Assembly (NCBI GenBank): GCA_045590195.1 | Contig: JAZNQN010000057.1 | Location: forward strand, 1 to 46,701 | DNA length: 46,701 nt | DNA from: JAZNQN01 sp045590195 | Lineage (GTDB): Bacteria; Bacillota; Clostridia; UMGS1883; UMGS1540 | Reading direction: 5' to 3' | Shown here: piece by piece, positions 32,831-41,622 of the stretch | Numbering within the stretch: position 1 is the first letter of the stretch | How the letters are laid out: each line of letters starts with the position of its first letter | Translations under genes and position numbers: made by a program | Notes under the pieces: generated by a model | The model's database searches: none | Seen by the model: only the letters and a program-made list of their open reading frames with translations | What the model was told of the DNA's origin: nothing

Positions 32831-34773
32831 TTATTTTCCTCTTTAAGTCTTTTAATTTTATCACGAAGCTTTGCCGCATCTTCAAAACGAAGCTCACTGG
32901 AAGCTTTAAGCATTTCTTCCTCAAGGCGGCCGATAAGCGCATCGATATCAATTTCTTCCTTCTTATCTTCCTCAACCTCGTAGGAAACGTTTTCAATAAC
33001 ATCGTGTACTGCTTTTTTAATTGTTTTTGGAACAATTCCGTGTTTTTCGTTATATTCTTTCTGCAGTTTTCTTCTTCGCTCGGTTTCTTTTATAGCCCTG
33101 TCCATAGAGCCGGTAATTGTATCGGCATACATAATAACAACGCCATCTGAGTTTCTTGCCGCACGGCCAATTGTCTGAATAAGCGAGGTTTCGCTTCTGA
33201 GAAAGCCCTCTTTATCGGCATCAAGTATAGCGACAAGAGAAACCTCAGGCAAATCTAGCCCTTCACGAAGGAGGTTAATTCCAACCAAAACATCAAAAAC
33301 ACCAAGGCGCAAATCCCTTATAATTTCCATTCGCTCCATGGTATCAACATCGTGATGCATATATTTTACCATAACGCCCATTTCGCGCAGATATTCAGTT
33401 AAATCTTCTGCCATTTTTTTGGTAAGGGTAGTAACCAAAACCCTTTCCTTTTTGTCGGCTCTTTTATATATTTCCGAGAGCAAATCATCAATCTGCCCTT
33501 TTGTGGGGCGAACAATAATTTCAGGGTCAACAAGGCCTGTTGGCCTTATAACCTGCTCAACAATTTGGCTGCTTCTCTCTTTTTCGTAGTCAGCAGGGGT
33601 TGCGCTTACATAAATTACCTGATTTACTCTTTCCTGAAATTCTTCAAAATTCAAGGGGCGGTTATCGTAAGCCGAAGGCAGTCGGAAGCCAAAATCAACA
33701 AGGGAATTTTTTCTTGCCCTGTCCCCCGCATACATTGCTCTTACCTGTGGTACTGTAACGTGGCTTTCGTCAATTACAAGAAGGTAATCGTCGGGAAAAT
33801 AGTCCATAAGAGTATAAGGTGCGCTGCCTGGCGGCCTTTCGTTTACATAGCGGGAGTAGTTTTCTATACCCGTACAAAAACCAACCTCTGAAAGCATTTC
33901 AAGGTCATAATTTGTTCGGCTTATAATTCTCTGCATTTCAAGCAGCTTGTTATTCTCTTCAAACCACGCCGCTCTCTCATCAAGCTCTGCCCTTATTTGT
34001 GTTATGGCGTTTTTCATTTTTTCCGCCGTTGTTACATAGTGCGACGCAGGGTAAATTGCAACATGCTTTACAGCACGAAGTATTTCGCCCGTTAAGGTAT
34101 CAATTTCTGTTATTCTTTCAATTTCGTCGCCAAAAAATTCAACTCTTATTGCCTTTTTATCCTGAGATGACGGAAAAATTTCAAGCACATCTCCACGCAC
34201 TCTGAATTTGCCACGGATAAAATTTATGTCGTTTCGCTCATACTGAATGTCAACAAGCTTTCTTATAACCTCGTCACGGTCAATTTCCATTCCTTCACGA
34301 AGGGAAACTATAAGCTTTGCATAGTCCTTCGGGTCACCAAGGCTGTATATACACGAAACGCTTGAAACCACTATAACATCGCGGCGCTCAAAAAGCGCCG
34401 AAGTAGCGCTATGACGAAGCTTGTCAATTTCGTCGTTTATCTGGGCATCTTTTTCAATATAGGTATCAGTTTGAGGAATGTATGCCTCGGGCTGATAATA
34501 ATCGTAATAGGAAACAAAATATTCAACTGCGTTGTTTGGAAAAAACTCTTTAAACTCGCTGCAAAGCTGCGCCGCAAGGGTTTTGTTGTGGGCAAGCACC
34601 AAAGTTGGCTTATTTACTTTTGCAATTGTATTTGCTATTGTAAAAGTTTTTCCCGAGCCTGTAACACCAAGTAGTGTTTGCTCTTTATCGCCATTTAAAA
34701 GGCCGCGGCTTAAGGCATCTATCGCTTTTATTTGGTCGCCTGCAGGCTTATATTCCGACTTTAGCTCAAACAT
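32827..34773 (-). CDS. uvrB: UvrABC system protein B
   Basis: This 648-residue helicase-like subunit verifies lesions and loads UvrC. The Walker A motif GVTGSGKTFTIA lies near residue 39, followed by the beta-hairpin region YYDYYQPEAYIPQTDTYIEKD. Helicase motifs (VIDESH, QTIGRAARN) follow, and a UVR domain at the C-terminus binds UvrC. AAGGAGAAGAGT precedes the ATG at 34773; the ORF starts 8 codons earlier without support. It is the first gene of uvrB-uvrA with a consensus promoter. I see no clear LexA-type operator (CGAAC-N4-GTTCG) near that promoter. Confidence 0.98.
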   Translation of the reverse strand: MFELKSEYKPAGDQIKAIDALSRGLLNGDKEQTLLGVTGSGKTFTIANTIAKVNKPTLVLAHNKTLAAQLCSEFKEFFPNNAVEYFVSYYDYYQPEAYIPQTDTYIEKDAQINDEIDKLRHSATSALFERRDVIVVSSVSCIYSLGDPKDYAKLIVSLREGMEIDRDEVIRKLVDIQYERNDINFIRGKFRVRGDVLEIFPSSQDKKAIRVEFFGDEIERITEIDTLTGEILRAVKHVAIYPASHYVTTAEKMKNAITQIRAELDERAAWFEENNKLLEMQRIISRTNYDLEMLSEVGFCTGIENYSRYVNERPPGSAPYTLMDYFPDDYLLVIDESHVTVPQVRAMYAGDRARKNSLVDFGFRLPSAYDNRPLNFEEFQERVNQVIYVSATPADYEKERSSQIVEQVIRPTGLVDPEIIVRPTKGQIDDLLSEIYKRADKKERVLVTTLTKKMAEDLTEYLREMGVMVKYMHHDVDTMERMEIIRDLRLGVFDVLVGINLLREGLDLPEVSLVAILDADKEGFLRSETSLIQTIGRAARNSDGVVIMYADTITGSMDRAIKETERRRKLQKEYNEKHGIVPKTIKKAVHDVIENVSYEVEEDKKEEIDIDALIGRLEEEMLKASSELRFEDAAKLRDKIKRLKEENK

Positions 34774-34802
34774 ACTCTTCTCCTTAAACACATACATATT
34801 TT

Positions 34803-34831
34803 ATTATATACTTTTTAAAAAATAGTGTCAA
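34803..34831 (-). promoter_or_regulatory. Sigma-A promoter of uvrBA
   Basis: A perfect TTGACA (34826-34831) and TATAAT (34803-34808) are separated by 17 bp, about 30 bp before the start codon. Confidence 0.85.
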
Positions 34832-34890
34832 GGGAATATGGGATATAAAATAAAGTGAAATTATGTAATTTTTGTAAAATCTGATAAATG

Positions 34891-34919
34891 AAAGCCCCCT
34901 GTTTAGAACAGGGGGCTTT
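34891..34919 (-). terminator. Terminator of the 1110-residue secreted protein gene
   Basis: A perfect 13-bp GC-rich inverted repeat (34891-34903 with 34907-34919) has a 3-nt loop and lies 27 bp past the stop. The U-tract after it is weak (TTTCATTTAT). Confidence 0.75.
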
Positions 34920-34945
34920 ATATCAATTCATTTTCCCTTTTAATT

Positions 34946-37900
34946 TTACTCTGCCGGCAAAGTTTCAGCCGACACAAGTGGAGCGTAACTTGTATTCCAA
35001 AGCATCACACTGCAGCCACTTGCGGATAAAACACCATCTAAATATCCGCTTACACATCCTGCTTCGCCTGCCTCCATACTTACGGTTGTAAAACTGGTTT
35101 TGCGAACTGCAATTCTATTCTCGTTTGTATATTCTGCAATAATCAAATATGTTTCAACATTTCCATTACTGCCGTTTATATATTTTGAATACGCTAAAAT
35201 ATCATATCCGTCGTTTGTTTTAAGTTTTAACGGAAGTACACAAACCTTATCTTTGTCACCCACAAAAATAGTCTGGCACATTTTTGAGCCTGCTGGAACT
35301 TTAGCAGTTGTTTCAGAGTTGTCAACAGCTACTACAGAAAGGTCCATCTGTGTACTTGCAGGTATTTCCACCTCAATTTTTGAACCGGCTTTAAGAGTAA
35401 GCCCCGTAATTGTAAGTGTTTTTGTATCCGCAACATACGAAGCGTTGTATAAATCCTGCGACACTTCGCTGCCGTTTAATTTTACAACCAAAAGCTGCGG
35501 GTCAAAACTGGTGTATGCCTTGTCAAATATAAGCGAAATACTTTCTGATCCTTCAGCCACTACAAAGCCTGCCTCGGTTGAAGCATCCTTTCCGTCAAAT
35601 GTAACACCCGAAACAGAAGCTGCTGTGTATTCCTGATAAGATTTAAGGGAGCTTATTGTAGGATTACCGTCGCCGCTTGCATCGGCATCAGTATGAATAA
35701 ATCTTATTTTGCTTCCTGTAATAATTGCTTTTGCAAGGTTGCCTGTGCTTTTCTTTGTAAACACATGATTGCCGTTTATATACATTTCAAAAGTATCATT
35801 TTCAGGGTCACATACATATTTAAGAGTGAATTCTTCGTTCACAGGATAAGAGTAGTTTGTTCCTGCAACCTTTCCGTCGGCACAGAAAAGAGGGCTAATA
35901 TCGTGAATATTTGAAAACCAGCCTGTGCTTGCATTACCCCATGTATAGCCGAATGTGCTTGCACCGCCAATTTCTACTTTAATATTGTCGCCTGTTTTTG
36001 GAATTGTCATTACAGCTTCAAAAGCCATTCTGCCTGCATAACGAACGCCCGAGTTACCAACATCTTTCTGACCGCCCACAGGAACTGTGCCTGTTGTTGA
36101 AGAACTCCATTCGTTATATTTTGCATAGTTTTTATATGTGAATACAGAGCTTCTGAGAGATACATCGTTTCCGCTGTAAGCATATACATCAAAGTATTTT
36201 ACGCCTGTTTCGCCAAGTTCAGCAGCATAGGTATAAATACCGGTTTCACTTACAGTTTCAAACTCATGCACCAAAGCATCGTTTATATAAAAAAGCACTT
36301 TATCTGCATTTGGAACATAGGCAGAAAGATTAACTTTTTCGCCGCTTATTACCTCGTTTTTGGCAGGCGATAACACGGCGCTTCTGTTAGCCACAGCAAT
36401 TTCAGTTTTTATATCTGCACCAAGTGTTACGCCATCAACTTTTGCATTTTTTGAAACAACAATGTAATAGATATCAGATGGTAATATTGTATCTTCATCA
36501 AGTTTTACAGTAGCTGTGTCGCCCGAAAGCGAAACTGTAGCGCCTTCTGCCACATCGCCTTTGGAATTTACAAATTTAATACCGCCATCTGCTATGGTTA
36601 TAGTTTTGTTGTACTTAACTTCAATTTTGTCAAGGCCGTAGCTTACAACAGCCTCATCGTTATATGCAGTTGTTTTTCCCTCTTTATTTGTGGTATTAAT
36701 TTCTAAAGCATTTACAGAAATATCTTTGTGCTCAAAAAGCTGAATATTTTTAAATTTTGCTTCAGCAGCTGCTTCTCCAACTGTTCCTGCACTACCGCTC
36801 ACACCAACCTGAACAAAGCCGTTAATTGAGTTTGCAAGTGATTTTACTTTATGTGTACCCTTGTCAACAACTACTCCATTAATTGTAAGAACATATGGGC
36901 AGCTGTTTAATATAGCATTACCTCTATAATCAATTAACAAAGAAGCCGTGTTCCAATTTTGTGCGGTTGTGTCAATATTTGCGGCAGCAAATCTATCTTC
37001 GTTTAATCTCCATGGGTTCCATCCGATGTTTGGAGTAGATGAGCCTGAAAAATTTGTTCCGCTGCTTCCGTTTAATGCATCCTGAAGAAAGCGGAAATTG
37101 AGCGAAGCATCTTTACCCACCTTAAAATCTAAGGTAACTTCATACAAACCACCTGTGTAGTTTGCAGAATATTTTTTCTCTGCCATAGCAATTTCGCCGG
37201 CTTCCAAAGTTTTAAGAAGAATTTTTCCTTCTTTAATAAGGCTTATTGTTTTTGTTCCCGAAATATCTGCTCCCGCGTGTTTTGCACGAAGCTCGAAAAC
37301 ATTTTCGCCAAATGCAGTACCTTCGGGAAGAGTTGCAGTAATTTCATATTTGTCTTTTCCAGCTTCTGTTTCAATATCTTCAACAAAAGTGTTGTTAACA
37401 TAAAGCTTTGCATCGGTAGCATATTCGGGAATAAATGCAGTAAAGGAAACCTTTCCGTCGTCTGAAACAGAAAGTGTGTCTCCGGATACAAAGCCAAGCG
37501 ATGATGTTTCCTTAACAAAAACATTATCAATTGTTGATTTCACAGCAGTAGTAGCGCCTGCCGAATGGGCATACTGAAAGCCGCCGAAATCTTTTAAAAC
37601 AGCGTTAAGGCTGCCTGTTTTTACAGTAGTATAAACGCCGTCACCATCAATAATACCTGTTTCAAATGAATGATTTACAAAATCCATAAAGCTGATAAAA
37701 GTATAAACCACGCCCGGGGTAATTACAACATCGCCCGATTTTAAAACAGGAAGATTTTCAGCTGTTCTTTCCTCGGTGGCACTAACGCCAAAGCTCATAC
37801 CTGTATACCAGCATGTTCCTGCTGAAGCGCCCGAAGTTCCGCCGGCTTCAGCAAAAGGTGTTGCAGCTCTTGCGGTTACGTCCATAATACTCTGATTTTC

Positions 37901-38278
37901 AGGAATATCTTCTGTTACGCCGTCGAGCTTGAAGTCAAACCCCCATGAGAGGTTATTGTAGCCTTTGAAAGAAGACATAGCACCACTTGTAAAATAAAGA
38001 AGCGAACCTACTTCATTATTATAAAGTCCGGTTACAAGTGCCTCGTTTTCAATAACACCATAGGTTGTGGTAGTTTCAGCGGTGTTATTTGGCGCATAAA
38101 CAATTGCATCTGTCAGCTGCTGACTCTCTGTGTCAAGCTTGTCAAGTGTTTTTCCGTTTCCAAGGTTCATATCGGAATAAAAAATATACTCCGCATCTAC
38201 GCCTGTTGATGCCGCAAAAGCCGGAACAGAAGCTACCAGCATAAGCGCAGCCACTAAAACAGAAATAACTTTTTTCAT
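34946..38278 (-). CDS. Large secreted protein with Ig-like and jelly-roll-like modules
   Basis: This 1110-residue protein has a signal peptide (residues 1 to about 22, cleavage after VPAFA). A beta-rich region (about 30-260) looks like a concanavalin/LamG-type module (NNLSWGFDFKLDG). Bacterial Ig-like modules follow at about 265-350 (LYVNNTFVEDIETEAGKDKYEITATLPEG), about 555-650 (a Big_5-like unit with KIEVKYNKTITIADGGIKF), about 655-740 (VLFYINDALVHEFETV) and near 940-1030. Another jelly-roll-like region lies about 750-930. No catalytic motif, LPXTG, SLH or transmembrane anchor is seen, so it is released or held by binding. AAGGTGATTTTTA precedes the ATG. It has its own promoter and a structured leader. 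Carbohydrate binding is plausible; the domain borders are by eye. Confidence 0.75.
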   Translation of the reverse strand: MKKVISVLVAALMLVASVPAFAASTGVDAEYIFYSDMNLGNGKTLDKLDTESQQLTDAIVYAPNNTAETTTTYGVIENEALVTGLYNNEVGSLLYFTSGAMSSFKGYNNLSWGFDFKLDGVTEDIPENQSIMDVTARAATPFAEAGGTSGASAGTCWYTGMSFGVSATEERTAENLPVLKSGDVVITPGVVYTFISFMDFVNHSFETGIIDGDGVYTTVKTGSLNAVLKDFGGFQYAHSAGATTAVKSTIDNVFVKETSSLGFVSGDTLSVSDDGKVSFTAFIPEYATDAKLYVNNTFVEDIETEAGKDKYEITATLPEGTAFGENVFELRAKHAGADISGTKTISLIKEGKILLKTLEAGEIAMAEKKYSANYTGGLYEVTLDFKVGKDASLNFRFLQDALNGSSGTNFSGSSTPNIGWNPWRLNEDRFAAANIDTTAQNWNTASLLIDYRGNAILNSCPYVLTINGVVVDKGTHKVKSLANSINGFVQVGVSGSAGTVGEAAAEAKFKNIQLFEHKDISVNALEINTTNKEGKTTAYNDEAVVSYGLDKIEVKYNKTITIADGGIKFVNSKGDVAEGATVSLSGDTATVKLDEDTILPSDIYYIVVSKNAKVDGVTLGADIKTEIAVANRSAVLSPAKNEVISGEKVNLSAYVPNADKVLFYINDALVHEFETVSETGIYTYAAELGETGVKYFDVYAYSGNDVSLRSSVFTYKNYAKYNEWSSSTTGTVPVGGQKDVGNSGVRYAGRMAFEAVMTIPKTGDNIKVEIGGASTFGYTWGNASTGWFSNIHDISPLFCADGKVAGTNYSYPVNEEFTLKYVCDPENDTFEMYINGNHVFTKKSTGNLAKAIITGSKIRFIHTDADASGDGNPTISSLKSYQEYTAASVSGVTFDGKDASTEAGFVVAEGSESISLIFDKAYTSFDPQLLVVKLNGSEVSQDLYNASYVADTKTLTITGLTLKAGSKIEVEIPASTQMDLSVVAVDNSETTAKVPAGSKMCQTIFVGDKDKVCVLPLKLKTNDGYDILAYSKYINGSNGNVETYLIIAEYTNENRIAVRKTSFTTVSMEAGEAGCVSGYLDGVLSASGCSVMLWNTSYAPLVSAETLPAE

Positions 38279-38348
38279 TAAAAATCACCTTCCATAAGAT
38301 ATATTACTTAACGAGACAAAGCCTCAGTAAAGCCAAAGTTGCCTTATA

Positions 38349-38390
38349 TGCTGCCGCACCAATAGAAAGGAAAAGATTGCCGCAGCAGCA
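38349..38390 (-). promoter_or_regulatory. Long hairpin in the leader of the 1110-residue gene
   Basis: On the minus strand 15 positions pair (38376-38390 with 38349-38363) with two G-U pairs and one mismatch, closing a 12-nt pyrimidine-rich loop. It sits in a leader of about 140 nt. The loop segment CCUUUC could pair with the Shine-Dalgarno GGAAGG of the gene. No known riboswitch class was recognised. Confidence 0.5.
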
Positions 38391-38425
38391 CAAAAGCCAG
38401 ATGAACATTCTATAATTATACATTC

Positions 38426-38454
38426 ATTGTAGCATAAAAGTTCACAAAAAACAA
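38426..38454 (-). promoter_or_regulatory. Promoter of the 1110-residue gene
   Basis: TTGTTT (38449-38454) and TACAAT (38426-38431) are separated by 17 bp, with an extended -10 TG (TGCTACAAT). Transcription would start near 38418, giving a leader of about 140 nt. Confidence 0.55.
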
Positions 38455-38526
38455 TGTACAAAAACCCGTGATTATTGTATATTTCCGTCATTTTTGCAGT
38501 TTTGTGCAATTCTTACCAGACTATCA

Positions 38527-38561
38527 GGCACAAAAAAAGTCCGCCAAAGCGGACTTTTTAA
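38527..38561 (-). terminator. Terminator of fba
   Basis: An 11-bp stem (38534-38544 with 38549-38559) with a 4-nt loop is followed by a run of seven U on the minus strand, about 12 bp past the fba stop. Confidence 0.9.
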
Positions 38562-38572
38562 TAAGCTTTATA

Positions 38573-39511
38573 TTATAATGCTTTACCGTTGCAACCGAGA
38601 ACGTTAACGAGTTTTCTCTTAACGAGGCCTTTAATGTTCTCTCTTGCAGGTTTGAGATACTGACGTGGGTCGAAGTGTTCAGGATGTTCATTGAAGTACT
38701 GTCTGATTGAACCTGTCATAGCAAGACGAAGGTCAGAATCGATATTGATTTTACATACAGCCATTTTAGCTGCCTGACGAAGCATATCTTCAGGAATACC
38801 AATAGCATCAGGCATTTTACCGCCGTTTGAGTTAATCATTTCAACAAATTCAGGAATAACTGATGATGCACCGTGAAGAACGATTGGGAAACCAGGAAGT
38901 CTTTTTGATACTTCTTCAAGAATATCAAAACGGAGCTGTGGTTTCTGGCCCGGTTTGAATTTGTAAGCACCGTGGCTTGTACCGATTGAAATAGCAAGTG
39001 AATCAACACCTGTTCTTTCAACGAATTCCTGTACCTGATCAGGATCTGTGTAAGAACCTTCACCTGCAGCAACTTTAACGTCATCTTCAACGCCTTCAAG
39101 TCTGCCGAGCTCGCCTTCAACAACAACGCCGTGTGCGTGAGCATAGTCAACAACCTGTTTTGTAAGAGCTACGTTATCTTCAAAGCTGTGGTGTGAACCG
39201 TCGATCATAACGGAAGTAAAGCCACCGTCGATACATGATTTACAAAGTTCGAAAGTATCGCCGTGGTCAAGGTGGAGACAGATTGGAAGATCTGTTTCGA
39301 TAATTGCAGCTTCTACAAGCTTCATAAGATATGTGTGATTAGCATATTTACGAGCACCGGAGGAAACCTGAAGAATAAGAGGCGCATTTTCCTCTTTAGC
39401 AGCTTCGGTAATACCCTGAACGATTTCCATGTTGTTAACATTGAAAGCGCCGATAGCGTATCCTCCCTCGTATGCTTTTTTGAACATTTCAGTAGATGTT
39501 ACTAATGGCAT
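38573..39511 (-). CDS. fba: Class II fructose-1,6-bisphosphate aldolase
   Basis: This 312-residue zinc enzyme splits fructose-1,6-bisphosphate into dihydroxyacetone phosphate and glyceraldehyde-3-phosphate. The zinc and active-site motifs are clear: LHLDHGD, MIDGSHH, VVEGELG, GTSHGAYKF, LHGASS and KINIDSDLR. Length fits the class IIA/B Bacillota type. Codon choice is visibly more selective than in neighbours, as expected for an abundant glycolytic enzyme. AAAGGAGAG precedes the ATG. It is a single-gene unit with its own promoter and strong terminator, inserted between two secreted-protein units. Confidence 0.96.
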   Translation of the reverse strand: MPLVTSTEMFKKAYEGGYAIGAFNVNNMEIVQGITEAAKEENAPLILQVSSGARKYANHTYLMKLVEAAIIETDLPICLHLDHGDTFELCKSCIDGGFTSVMIDGSHHSFEDNVALTKQVVDYAHAHGVVVEGELGRLEGVEDDVKVAAGEGSYTDPDQVQEFVERTGVDSLAISIGTSHGAYKFKPGQKPQLRFDILEEVSKRLPGFPIVLHGASSVIPEFVEMINSNGGKMPDAIGIPEDMLRQAAKMAVCKINIDSDLRLAMTGSIRQYFNEHPEHFDPRQYLKPARENIKGLVKRKLVNVLGCNGKAL

Positions 39512-39561
39512 TTAAATCTCTCCTTTTTCTTTGCTTGTTAATTTATTAACATTTACATATT

Positions 39562-39589
39562 ATTTTACCATATTATGCCCAAAAGTCAA
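39562..39589 (-). promoter_or_regulatory. Promoter of fba
   Basis: TTGACT (39584-39589) and TAAAAT (39562-39567) are separated by 16 bp, leaving a leader of about 45 nt. Confidence 0.65.
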
Positions 39590-39621
39590 GAGTTTTTACA
39601 CAAAATTATGCGTATTTATTA

Positions 39622-39662
39622 AACGAAAGAAGGCAGATTTAAAAAATCTGCCTTCTTTCGTT
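39622..39662. repeat. Perfect 19-bp inverted repeat, possible terminator
   Basis: Arms 39622-39640 and 39644-39662 are perfectly complementary, with a 3-nt loop. It lies 28 bp past the stop of the 544-residue gene. The stem is long for a terminator and neither side has a strong T-run (TTTAATAAAT on the minus strand), so it may also stabilise the mRNA 3' end. Confidence 0.65.
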
Positions 39663-39689
39663 ATGAAGAAAATACATTTTGTATGGGGA

Positions 39690-41324
39690 TTATTGTACCT
39701 CATAAATTGTGTCTGCGCCAAAATTTGCGCTTTCACTGTCAGTATCAACACCAAATAAAATTACTTTAATATAAGATGATGTTTTACTGTTGCTACGTTC
39801 AAATTTTTGTACATCGCCCGGTAATGCGGTTACAAGGGAAACGGCGCAGTCAACCATATTATCAGATGAATCAAACCAGCATACAGCGGCAAATTTGCCG
39901 GAAATATCTGTGTTATCAAAGGAAAGATCCACGCTGTCACCCATATCTGTAACATCCATAATATACAAAGGATATTTTGGAGCAGTTACCGATGTAAGGT
40001 GCCAGAAGCCATCGCCGTTTTCATCTTCTGAAGGCTGTTTAAAACCTACTGCACCTGAGGCGGAAGTAGTATCATTTTTTATCAAAATGTCGTACTGGCG
40101 GCCGTAAAGAAGAGAATTTTTCATAGCAAGAGAATACTTACCGTTTCCTTTGTTTTCAAAGGCTGAAATTTCGATTTCTTCGGGAATTACTTCGCCATTT
40201 TCGTCTTTATTAAGCTTGTTTACAACCTTAATATCGTCTTTTGTTATCTCGCCCATATCTTCTGAAAATTCAAGATCAATTAATCCGCTTTCACAGCCCC
40301 ATCCCAAAAAGTTCCAGCTATCTACAGGCACTTCTCTTGTAAGAGAAATGTTTTTAAATGTAACACTTGCATCTGGCGCTTTACTTCTTGGCTCAAATCT
40401 GAACTGTGTTAAATTTTCAATTGTGTATCCCGGATATGTTCTGAGAAGCATATATTCTCCGTAACCGTCGCCTTCATCCTCTGCAATATAAAGGCTGAGG
40501 CCACCAACATATTTATCGTTTACTTTTGTAACGGCATCGAAAACATAGCGGCATTTATACCATGTATTGGTGTAATAATACGGCCCTGTTTCACAAAGTT
40601 TACCATTGTTATGAAAAAGTTTCAAGCTTGAGCCTTCTGAAGCCGTTTGACCGTTTGCACTGTTATAAGGATAAACAGTATCGTAGGTGTTTGGTGTGCC
40701 CTGTCTTATAACCGCTGTGGAATAAATATTTGGCATTTCCTTTTCGGTTGCATCGCCGTTTTTAAAGAAAACTTCAAAATCAATTATAAAATTACCGCCA
40801 CCCGGGTTTACTGCAGAAGAGCTTTCAGAACGACCAATACGAACGTCGGCTGTGCTTGCCGCTGAGTAGGATATTTTAACCTCTTTACCCTCTTCATCAA
40901 TTTTTGTATAGGTATTTGCTCCGGAATTTAAGTTCTGAGTAACATTAAGATTTGAATAAGTATACTCAGTTTTTGCAGACACCATTTTTGTTATATTTAC
41001 AGTTTTTTCAACAACATCGCTGTCGCCCGAGGCATAATTTGCTACAACTGTAAGAGGAAACTGACCCGCATTCTGAAGCGATGCAAGGCTGATTGTGGCG
41101 GTGTGAATTCCTTTTCCGGAAGCGGAAAGAGAATGAGAAAATTCTTCTCCGAGAGAAATTTCTGCACCTGAAAAGTTTGCATCGGTTGTGGTAATGCTTA
41201 CCAGGAGATTGTCCTCTATATTATTGTAATTTGAAACTGTTACCGTTGTTCTGTCAGCCGCAAAGGCAGGAACCGATGGCACAATTAAAGCAATACAAAG
41301 TAATAATAAAAGTAATTTTTTCAT
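39690..41324 (-). CDS. Secreted protein with jelly-roll and Ig-like modules
   Basis: This 544-residue protein begins with a signal peptide (LLLLLLCIALIVPSVPAFAA, cleaved about residue 22). An Ig-like region follows (about 25-115). A concanavalin/LamG-like region (about 140-330) has NFIIDFEVFFKNGD, KCRYVFDA and FKNISLTRE. A Big_5-type Ig module (about 340-425) starts at GLIDLEFSEDMGEITKDDIKVV. No catalytic residues or wall anchor are recognisable. It starts 13 bp after the end of the extended lyase reading frame, behind GGGAGGGG, so it belongs to the same operon. The architecture suggests a carbohydrate-binding partner of the lyase; this is inference. Confidence 0.75.
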   Translation of the reverse strand: MKKLLLLLLCIALIVPSVPAFAADRTTVTVSNYNNIEDNLLVSITTTDANFSGAEISLGEEFSHSLSASGKGIHTATISLASLQNAGQFPLTVVANYASGDSDVVEKTVNITKMVSAKTEYTYSNLNVTQNLNSGANTYTKIDEEGKEVKISYSAASTADVRIGRSESSSAVNPGGGNFIIDFEVFFKNGDATEKEMPNIYSTAVIRQGTPNTYDTVYPYNSANGQTASEGSSLKLFHNNGKLCETGPYYYTNTWYKCRYVFDAVTKVNDKYVGGLSLYIAEDEGDGYGEYMLLRTYPGYTIENLTQFRFEPRSKAPDASVTFKNISLTREVPVDSWNFLGWGCESGLIDLEFSEDMGEITKDDIKVVNKLNKDENGEVIPEEIEISAFENKGNGKYSLAMKNSLLYGRQYDILIKNDTTSASGAVGFKQPSEDENGDGFWHLTSVTAPKYPLYIMDVTDMGDSVDLSFDNTDISGKFAAVCWFDSSDNMVDCAVSLVTALPGDVQKFERSNSKTSSYIKVILFGVDTDSESANFGADTIYEVQ

Positions 41325-41337
41325 TTTTTCCCCTCCC

Positions 41338-41622
41338 TTATTTAATAATTATAAATTCTGTAACAGAGTTATAGAATGAAGCTGTAACCTCTTCGCCGTG
41401 GCCAAGGTAGCGAATATATTTCGCTTTTGTGCCTTCGGGAAGTTTAAAGGTTTCCACATCAAGGGAAGTACCTGCGCTTTTCATTCCTTTAAGTACAGGG
41501 GTAAAGTTTTCGCCATCGTCAGATATTTCAATATCAAACTTCCAGTTACGTTTATCGCCATTGTACCACGCAATTTGTACTGCGCCAATTTCAAGGGCTT
41601 CTTCGCCAAGGTTAAAGCATAC
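41338..41622 (-). pseudogene. Detached C-terminal part of an F5/8C (discoidin) domain
   Basis: The reading frame of the lyase continues after an in-frame TGA for 94 more codons to a TAA. The translated segment (VCFNLGEEALEIGAVQIAWYNGD..., WKFDIEISDDGENFTPVLKG, KAKYIRYLGHGEE) is plainly the rest of the F5/8 type C domain begun before the TGA. In the domain consensus the position of the TGA is a Trp (W followed by hydrophobic-x-F-x-L-G). The next operon gene starts 13 bp after this TAA. This argues that the TAA is the original end and that TGG has become TGA. Confidence 0.8.

Noticed and set aside
34774..34945. SOS (LexA) operator at uvrBA
   Set aside because: No CGAAC-N4-GTTCG-like site is visible around the promoter.
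38304..38408. 34-codon upstream ORF as a leader peptide gene
   Set aside because: It has no ribosome binding site, no run of regulatory codons of one amino acid, and its sequence is explained by the hairpin. I mention it only in the leader finding.
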